Assembly (NCBI GenBank): GCA_951799425.1
Contig: OX637392.1
Span: 40,624,593-40,688,592, forward strand
DNA from: Ilex aquifolium
Lineage: Eukaryota; Streptophyta; Magnoliopsida; Aquifoliales; Aquifoliaceae
Reading direction: 5' to 3'
DNA length: 64,000 bases
Shown here: positions 56,673 through 64,000 of the stretch, in pieces
Layout of the letters: each line of letters opens with the position of its first letter
How positions within the stretch are numbered: position 1 is the first letter of the stretch
Made by a program: the position numbers and the translations under genes
The notes under the pieces: model-generated
The model's input: the letters and a program-made list of their open reading frames with translations, nothing else
Told to the model about the DNA's origin: nothing
The model's database searches: none

Positions 56673-57805
56673 TGTCACGCCCCGAATTTCCACAAACCCA
56701 GGGAGTGCGTGAAAAGGAAGAAGAAAAGTAAATGAAAGGTCATTAGGTTAGATAAATTGGTTTCTCATTCATTTCCCATGTTTTCCCAAAGTTTTTCAAA
56801 CCACTTTTCTTCCATTTTTAGCCTATTTCTTCAAGGTTTCTAAACCCTCCTTTTTGACATCCTTTCCACCTATTTAAAAGGTGTCTTATACACTTAACAA
56901 GTCTTTTAATTTTTTCATAAAATTTTGACATAACCTCCTTTGTTTTCCAAGCCTTTTTCCCACCTAATATTCACAATATTTCATATGCATAAGTACATCA
57001 CAACCCACCCTCAATCGGTGGCCACAACCCATGTAAATTAAACATACATCCCTTGTTCTCAACATACACATAGAAAGACAAGAAAACTTAAATCTATTAC
57101 CAACTTAGTAAAATATCATACCTAAAATGATTTTTCTTAAACCAAGGGAGTTATGTTCGCTTTATAGCCGAACCGATCGGTGATAATATAGCCCTTGTTG
57201 AGAGGAACAACTTCTTAGAAGGAAGTCTTGCAAGAATTTTAGTCTATGAATGAGTTTTGGTGGCTTGAAGCTTGAAGAACCTAAGGTTTTTCTTACTTTT
57301 TCCTCCAAAAGCGTGTACTGCTCTATCTCCAGGCCAAATACTGATATTTTTACACTAAAATGTATGTATTTATAGTGGAGGGCAAATGTACAAAATGACC
57401 CTTTTACCCTTGATGAATTCGGGACCCCGTTACACTGCAACTCATCCCAAAACGCCTCAATTCGACATTTAATTTTAACCAAAGTTCTTAAAATTATTTT
57501 AAATGAAAATTTTCAAAAAAATATATTTTTGATAGTGGCCGGGTTTGGTCAGTCCCACTTAGGCCGCTTGAGATGCCATTTTTGTCCAATTTTTGAAACT
57601 GTTTCCGTTTAGGCTCAAATTTACACAGTAGGTGTATTTTAACATTATAATCATATTTCTCTTCTATGGCATACTCAAATTATGCTCCTAAACATGACCT
57701 ACACCTAAATGATGCATATATGCAGTGTCATACCGACAAATGGTGCATGAATAGTGTCTTATCAGCAAAACTGAAAATTTTGTCATCACTTTTCAGATCT
57801 CTACA
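56673..57805 (-). repeat. 3' LTR of element D
   Basis: TGTCACGCCCCGAATTTCC...AGATCTCTACA in plus sense. Minus-strand TATA-like CTATAAATAC near 57366-57375. ORFs across it are shared with the other LTR and are not genes. Confidence 0.94.
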
Positions 57806-57822
57806 TCCTTCCCCCCTTAAAG
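57806..57822 (-). promoter_or_regulatory. Polypurine tract of element D
   Basis: TTTAAGGGGGGAAGGA on the minus strand, directly before the 3' LTR. Confidence 0.88.
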
Positions 57823-57839
57823 AAATTTTGTCCCGAAAT

Positions 57840-58280
57840 TTAGAAATGTACCTCTATGAATAAACAACTCTGGATACCTAGCGCGGACTTCAGCCTCACG
57901 CTCCCAAGTAGCCTCCTCGACCCCGTGATGGTCTTGCCCTGCAAAACCTGGTCCCTCGAGTCCAATACCTCCACTGGCCTCTCATCATAAGAAACATTGC
58001 CCTCCACTTGAAGATCTGCCCAATCTAACACATGTGAAGGGTCAGGCTCGTACTTCCTCAACATCGACACATAGAAGACATCATGAACCCCAAATAGCTG
58101 TGGCGGTAATGCTAGCTTATAGGCCACCTCACCAACCTTCGCAAGGATCTCAAATGGTCCTATAAACCGCGGCAAAAGTTTCCCGCTACGCCCAAATCTC
58201 CTCAATCCCCGCTGTGGGGCTACCTTGAGGAACACGTCCCCCAACATCAAATGATAGAGGTCGTCGCCTCCTGTCTGCAT
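57840..58280 (-). pseudogene. pol: Integrase C-terminus and broken chromodomain of element D
   Basis: Contains GDDLYHLMLGDVFLKVAPQR, RFIGPFEILAKVGEVAYKLA and GVHDVFYVSMLRKYEPDP, then YDERPVEVLDSRDQVLQGKT. The chromodomain text HHGVEEATWEREAEVRARYP follows in another frame: about ten residues that usually join the two parts are missing, with a frame change. That end motif is typical of the Tekay/Del chromoviruses, whose chromodomain is thought to steer integration to heterochromatin. Confidence 0.87.
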
Positions 58281-59337
58281 AACTCTTCTGGCGGATTTGT
58301 GCCGTCAATAGACACTGTCTAATCACCTGTATATTGTCCGTGGTCTCACGGACTATGTCAGGCCCTAAAGCAGCTGTCTCCCCTACCTCAGTCCAACATA
58401 CTGGTGAACGACATGGCCTACCATACAATGCCTCAAAAGGTGCCATCTCAATACTAGACTGATAGCTATTGTTGTAGGCAAACTCTACTAAAGCAAGATG
58501 ATCTTCCCAGCTACCCCTGAAGTCCATAACACATGCTCTAAGCATGTCCTCAAGTATCTGAATAGTACGCTCTGACTGACCGTCAGTCTGAGGGTGGAAA
58601 GCAGTACTAAACAGTAGCTGAGTCCCCAAGGTTGTCTAAAGACTCTGCCAAAACCGTGTAGTGAAACGTGGGTCTCTGTCTGAAACAATGGAAACAGGAA
58701 TCCCATATAGTCGTACTATCTCTCGGATATACAACCTACTGAGAACATCCACTGAATCAGTCGCTCTAATCGGTAGGAAATGTGCGGACTTCGTCAACCT
58801 GTCAACAATAACCCAAACTGCATCGTGACCTCTAGGTGACTTCGGAAGACCCATCACAAAATCCATGGTAACAAACTCCCACTTCCACTCAGCCACTAGC
58901 AATGGCTGTTACAAACCCCTAGGTCTCTGGTGCTCAGCCTTAACCTGCTGGTATGTGAGACATCTCGATACAAACTGCACCACATCCCCTTTCATCCCTG
59001 TCCACCAATACTGGCGGCGTAAATCATGGTACATCTTAGTGCCCCCTGGGTGTACTGCTAGGCGTGAATGATGGAAATCTCTAAGGACATCAGCCCTAAG
59101 AGACTCTGGAACAAAGACTCTACCCACATACCTCAGGCTAAGGTTAGAGTGAATTGTCCATCTCTCAAAGCCCTCGACACTTGCAACTCGTGCTCGAATC
59201 TGACCTGCTTCTGTGTCTTGTAACTGTGCCTCAATAACCCTGCTCAACAGTGTAGGCTGTGCACAAACACTGAATAGTGTGGCGTGTTCCTCAGACTCGG
59301 CAAGGTCTAAGTCAAACTCACCGATGTCTCCCATCAT
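58186..59337 (-). pseudogene. pol: Integrase of element D
   Basis: Three in-frame pieces. 59337-58909 holds the finger region (DFHHSRLAVHPGGTKMYHDL, RQYWWTGMKGDVVQFVSRCL); the second Cys of the HHCC pair appears as Tyr in CLTYQQ. 58902-58636 holds [20 protein letters not shown] (first D). 58629-58186 holds FHPQTDGQSERTIQILEDML (catalytic E in QSERTIQ). The second Asp region ([10 protein letters not shown]) is at the end of the middle piece. Stops separate the pieces at 58909 and 58636. Confidence 0.9.
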
Positions 59338-59340
59338 CTC

Positions 59341-61260
59341 CTACTCCCTAATAGCAATGCTAGCTACAGTGCTCCTAGGTCTCCTACTAAGTGCATCTGC
59401 TACGACATTGGCCTTCCTAGGATGGTACTGAAGGTCAAAGTCATAGTCCTCCATATACTCCATCCATCTCCTCTGCCGAAGGTTCAAGTCCTTCTGCGTG
59501 AAGATGTATCTGAGGCTCTTGTGATCTGAGAACACCTCGAACCTCTCCCCATATAAGTAGTGTCGCCAACTCTTAAGTGCAAAAATGATGGCAGCTAACT
59601 CCAAATCATGTGTGGGGTAGTTCTGCTCATGATTCTTCAACTGACGAGAACCATAGGCTACCACTCTACCCTCCTGCATCAACACATAACCTAATCCCTC
59701 TCGTGAAGCATCACAATAAATGGTATAGCCAATACCTCCCTTAGGTATAATCAGGACAGGTGCTGAAGTCAGCCTCTTCTTCAGCTCCTGAAATGAATGC
59801 TCGCAGTCATCTGTCCACTCAAATCTAATGCCCTTGCGCGTCAGACGAGTCATCGGCGCGGTAAGACAAGAAAACCCCTCCACAAACCGACGGTAGTGCC
59901 CTGCCAATCCCAAGAAACTCCGAATCTCAAACACACTCTTCGGCCTCTCCTAACTCATAACAGCGTCAATCTTAGAAGGATCTATAGATACCCCACTACC
60001 TGACACAACATGGCCTAGAAACTGCACCTCCTGAAGCCAAAACTCACACTTCGAGAACTTAGCAAATAAATGGTGTTCCCTCAAAATCTGTAACACAGTC
60101 CGTAGGTGAAAGGCATGCTCATCTTCAGAAGGTGAATAAATCAAAATTTCATCGACAAACACCACCACAAACTGATCTAAATAAGGACTAAAAATGTGAT
60201 GCATCAAGTCCATGAATGCCGTCGGGGCATTTGTCACACCGAATGGCATAACCACGAATTCTTAATGGCTATAACGAGTGCGAAAAGTTGTCTTCGCCAC
60301 ATCCTCCTCTCGTACTCTCAACTAATGATACCCCGATCTAAGATCAATCTTCGAGAAGCATCTCGAACCCCTAAGCTGATCAAACAAGTCATCTATCCTC
60401 GGCAACGGGTACTTTTTCTTGATAGTGACCCGGTTAAGCCTCCTATAGTCCACACACAAACATAATGTCTCATCCTTCTTCTTCGCAAATAGTGCCGAAG
60501 CACCCCACGGAGAAGTACTAGGACGAATAAAACCCTTACCCAACAAATCGGTCAACTCCTCCTTCAGCTCTCTCAACTCAGCTGGCACCATACGATAAGG
60601 TGGAATGGAAATAGGCATAGTGCCTAGGATAAGCTCTATTGTGAACTCTATCTCTCGTCTCAGCGGTAGAATAGTCAAGTTATCCGGGAAGACATCTGGA
60701 AACTCATCCACTACGGGTGGTAACACACTCTCTGTAGTCCCACCCCCATCTACTAGCAAACTAGCCAACATGTAACTATGGCCTCCCCAACTCCTCGAGT
60801 CATACAAGGGTGGAACTAAGAAATCCCCACGATCTCCCGTGAAATAAAAGCTATCTCCCTCAGGAGTACACACTGTCATTCTCCCCCTATAGCAATCTAT
60901 ACTCACCCGGAAAGTAAACAACCAATCCATCCCCAAAATAATATCAAAACTAGACATGTCAAGCAGAATAAAATCAAAAAAAAGGATGCGATCAGCTATC
61001 TCTATCGGGCAATCTCTACAGATCCTCGTCAATATCACACTACCCCTAATTGGGGTGTCAACATGCAATGATGGGTCTAACCGATCTATGTCCAACCCCA
61101 ATGTCATGGCAAGCATGATAGATATGAATGAATGAGATGCACACGAGTCTATCAGTACGCTGACCCATGAACTAAACACAATGAATGTACCTCGAACCAC
61201 TGAAGGTCCAGAAGTAGATGTCTCTAGTGTGGCCACCGCATAAACACGACCCTGAGTAGT
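59341..61260 (-). pseudogene. pol: Protease, RT and RNase H of element D
   Basis: 61236-60322: protease with [13 protein letters not shown] (D-S-C-A in place of the usual D-S/T-G-A, so likely inactive) and DIILGMDWL; then RT with [35 protein letters not shown] and [13 protein letters not shown] (catalytic Asp). 60255-59950: [17 protein letters not shown] and [13 protein letters not shown], where the YxDD box reads FVDE (second Asp to Glu). 59934-59341: RNase H with [32 protein letters not shown] and [13 protein letters not shown]. All in one frame with stops at 60322 and 59950. Several active-site changes show long decay. Confidence 0.92.
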
Positions 61261-62126
61261 CTGGCCCTGCCTAACTTTTCATGTAATGAGTAATTTCCAT
61301 ACTCCATATTTCTTTCCCTTCAAAAGCTTACTATGTCATTCTCAATCAATCTTCAAGCAAAGTCATCTAATATAATTCATCAATTATTGCACCACGATCT
61401 TCCAATCATATTCTTTCTGAATAATTCTTAAAACCCAATTGTACAAGAATTAAGTCATCACTTAACATTTAAATTCTACCCAAAGTAATGCTAGTCCACT
61501 ATCCATATTACTTCCAAACTACTATCGATAATCAAATACATGGTCATAAAACAACCTCCAATCCATTCAAAATTAAAATCATAATTTTTACTCATATTTC
61601 AAAACCAACACCAATCCTTAGTTATTTTTATCATACTCCTCCAATTGATTGTATTTGAGCGTTGTACTATATTATAGTATCTTAGTCACCTTCATGGAAG
61701 ATATATCCACCTCAAAGTTTTTACCATCAAACGAAAATTTCCAATCTTTCTTCAATTCTTAAACTCCCTATCAATTCCAATAACTTCACCTAACAAAAAT
61801 TATATAAAGGATATCATAGTTGACCTTATCTCCAAGCAACAAAGATGAATTACCACACATCTTTGACTTCACAAATTAAAGCAACTAAGGGTCAGGCAAA
61901 ATAATGAAAATTGACATAATCCAAAAAAATTATAACATCATAAATAATCATACCTCGAAGCCTTTTTACTTTCATACATTCTCAGCCAAAATACACTAAT
62001 ACTCTCTATGACATCCAAAACTCATGACGCAAAAATAATTTCTTTGTCACCACATATATCTTCTAAGTATCTCCAACAGTGGCACACTCATTTCCCTATA
62101 GCTCCCATATAAGATCTAATCCCTAA
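61261..62126 (-). other. Gag-less spacer of element D
   Basis: AT-rich, without ORFs. In an intact Tekay element gag (about 400 codons) with a zinc knuckle would lie here. Either gag was deleted and replaced or it has decayed past recognition. Confidence 0.65.
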
Positions 62127-62138
62127 GCTCTGATACCA
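62127..62138 (-). promoter_or_regulatory. Primer binding site of element D
   Basis: TGGTATCAGAGC on the minus strand, three bases inside the 5' LTR: initiator tRNA-Met type, as usual for chromoviruses. Confidence 0.92.
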
Positions 62139-62141
62139 AGT

Positions 62142-63273
62142 TGTCACGCCCCGAATTTCCACAAACTTGGGGAGTGCGTGAAAAGGAAGAAGAAAAGTAA
62201 ATGAAATGTCATTAGGTTAGATAAATTGGTTTCTCATTCATTTCCCATGTTTTCCCAAAGTTTTTCAAACCACTTTTCTTCCATTTTTAGCCTATTTCTT
62301 CAAGGTTTCTAAACCCCCCTTTTTGACATCCTTCCCACCTATTTAAAAGGTGTCTTACACACTTAACAAGTCTTTTAATTTTTCATAAAATTTTGACATA
62401 ACCTCCTTTGTTTTTCAAGCCTTTTTCCCACCTAATATTCACAATATTTCATATGCATAAGTACATCACAACCCACCCTCACTAGGTGGCCACAACCCAT
62501 GTAAATTAAACATACATCCCTTGTTCTCAACATACACATAGAAAGACAAGAAAACTTAAACCTATTACCAACTTAGTAAAATATCATACCTAAAATGGTT
62601 TTTCTCAAACCAAGGGAGTTGTGTTCGCTTTATAGTCGAACCGATCAGTGAGAATATAGCCCTTGTTGAGAGGAACAACTTCTTAGAAGGAAGTCTTGCA
62701 AGAATCTTGACCTAGTAATGAGTTTTGGTGGCTTGAAGCTTGAAGAACCTAGGATTTTTCTTCCTTTTTCCTCCAAAAACATGTACTGCTCTATCTCCAG
62801 GCCAAATATTGATATTTTTACACTAAAAGGTCTGTATTTATAGTGGAGGGCAAAGGTGCAAAATGACCCTTTTGCCCTTGATGAATCCGGGACCCCGTTA
62901 CACTGCAACTCGTCCCGAAACGTCTCAATTCAACATTTAATTTTAACCAAAGTTCATAAAATTATTTTAAATGAAAATTTTCAAGAAAATATATTTTTGA
63001 TAGTGGCCGGGTTTGGTCGGTCCCACTTAGGCCGCTCGAGATGCCATTTTCGTCCAATTTTTTAAACTGTTTCCGTTTAGGCTCAAATTTACACAGTATG
63101 TGTATTTTAACATTATAAGCATATTTCTCTTCTATGGAATACTCAAATTATGCTCCTAAACATGACCTACACCTAAATGATGCATATATGCAGTGTCCTA
63201 CCGACAAATTGTGCATGAATAGTGCCTTACCGGCAAAACTGAAAATTTTGTCATCACTTTTCAGATCTCTACA
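62142..63273 (-). repeat. 5' LTR of element D
   Basis: Partner of 56673-57805, with scattered substitutions (for example AACCCAGGG/AACTTGGGG near its start, CAATCGG/CACTAGG). The right end ACA is followed by the CTAAT duplication. Confidence 0.94.
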
Positions 63274-63278
63274 CTAAT

Positions 63279-63599
63279 TTTTGCATAGAATAAATAACTA
63301 TGGAAAATAAATGTGCAGGATCTAAGTCGAAATTGAGGGTTGGGTGTCCCAACGACCATGCTGATAACTTACTTTAACCAGTAATCCCACATACACATCT
63401 GTTCAACTGAAGTTTGTGGGTAGCTTCACTGAAAACCCTCACGAGACAAAACTCATCCGCTAGGGTAAACCTAGTGGTTTAACTGCTTGTTGTATACGCT
63501 AAATGCAACCGGATGACCTATGAAAAAGGCATTATAAATAGATTTTTATTCAATTGTTGTAGTATTTACTAGAGACTAGCAATATTTAGGTTGGGGGTG
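63279..63599 (+). other. 3' UTR end and polypurine tract of element B
   Basis: Resumes the B 3' UTR after element D. Holds words shared with C and E (AAACCCTCACGAGACAAAAC, GCTAAATGCAACCGG). Ends in AGGTTGGGGGTG at 63588-63599, the tract that primes plus-strand synthesis. Confidence 0.85.
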
Positions 63600-64000
63600 T
63601 GATTAGTAGTTAAAATTAGCATATCACTATGCCTTTTTAAGACTAATTATACTTTGATGGAGTTTAAATGATGACATTTCAGTTCTTAAAGTAAACAAGG
63701 GCTCAAGGGCAACAAATATCAAACTTGAATGCAACACCAGCATATTGGGGGACAAAATTGAAAAAGCTTGAAACAAAGCAAGAACGTTCGAATGCCAACT
63801 CACGTTCGAACGTTCCCTTGAACTATTTGAAGACCATACTGCTGACATATGGCGTGTTGCAGACGAGAAGAAAAACATTTGAAGTACTTGAGTACCACAT
63901 TCGAACGCCCAATGCCTTTCGAACGTTCTCCTCCACTATTAAGGAACAGGCTAATGAGTGCAGAAGCAGTGGTTCAAAGCGTATGGAAGTAGATCTCCAG
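63600..64000 (+). repeat. 3' LTR of element B, runs off right edge
   Basis: Starts TGATTAGTAGTTAAAATTAG like 30829. Over 400 bp it aligns without large gaps. Differences include several inside the TTCGAA-type palindromes (63781-63930), among them C/T and G/A changes at CpG. Confidence 0.93.

Larger units (their letters stand above)
56673..63273 (-). mobile_element. Element D: Tekay-like Ty3 chromovirus nested in B
   Basis: LTRs 56673-57805 and 62142-63273, primer site for initiator tRNA-Met, polypurine tract, and target duplication CTAAT at 56668-56672 and 63274-63278. Protease, RT, RNase H, integrase and a broken chromodomain lie on the minus strand. Gag is missing. LTRs differ by a few per cent by eye, so it is older than C. 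Confidence 0.94.
30829..64000 (+). mobile_element. Element B: Athila-type LTR retrotransposon with two nested insertions, open at right edge
   Basis: 5' LTR 30829-32684, primer site, gag, protease, RT up to 36405, then element C (36406-50515), then RNase H, integrase, accessory region and 3' UTR to 56672. Element D (56673-63273) follows, then the last of the UTR, polypurine tract and 3' LTR from 63600. Without C and D and their target duplications the visible part is about 12.4 kb. Its frames carry many point stops. Over the 400 bp shared, the LTRs differ at about 13 sites by eye, so B is older than C. Confidence 0.93.

Overview
The window is nuclear DNA from a flowering plant, most likely a eudicot. 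It is AT-rich and intron-bearing, has no bacterial-type gene layout, and consists almost entirely of plant transposable elements of types known only from angiosperms: a Tat-lineage Ty3 element with a second, archaeal-type RNase H; Athila-type Ty3 elements; a Tekay-like chromovirus; a Ty1/copia element; LINE remnants; and Helitrons. The species cannot be named from the sequence alone. I see no intact single-copy host gene. The closest candidates are two broken genes of the plant-mobile-domain type, themselves transposon-linked.

Layout from left to right. 1-1728 (-): decayed, intron-containing PMD/DUF1985-like gene with an acidic coiled-coil tail running off the left edge. 3280-3975 (-): remnant of an L1-type LINE. 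About 3986-13058 (+): Tat/Ogre-like element A with 5' LTR, tRNA-Arg-type primer site, gag, protease, RT, two RNase H domains and integrase, then 88-bp tandem repeats and a spliced antisense gene; its 3' LTR is missing. 13901-15177 (-): two non-autonomous Helitrons head to tail, each holding a GGT/GGC tract. 17618-20883 (-): a third Helitron with an RTE-type LINE inserted in it. 22149-22660 and 27430-28135 (+): one PMD pseudogene split by a copia element (22661-27424, -) with target duplication ATTCT.

From 28991 to the right edge is a stack of related Athila-type elements. Element E (-; only LTR and 3' UTR visible) was hit by element B (+, 30829 to beyond 64000). B was then hit by element C (-, 36406-50515, target duplication AAAAC, almost identical LTRs) inside its reverse transcriptase/RNase H region, and by chromovirus D (-, 56673-63273, target duplication CTAAT) in its 3' UTR.

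The most interesting material is downstream of pol in the Athila-type family. B and C share a module not explained by gag-pol: a 43-48-residue single-membrane-segment peptide, an internal copy of the polypurine tract, a ~140-residue basic protein with a CX2CX4HX6C zinc-knuckle-like motif, and a conserved ~70-nt non-coding block. B adds an ORF with its own TATA box that resembles the 'putative plant transposon protein' family. C instead carries the peptide/zinc-knuckle module twice. Clusters of the palindrome ACGTTCGAACGT lie just upstream of TATA boxes in the LTRs of B and E and again upstream of the internal TATA box of B, which suggests a shared cis-regulatory element.
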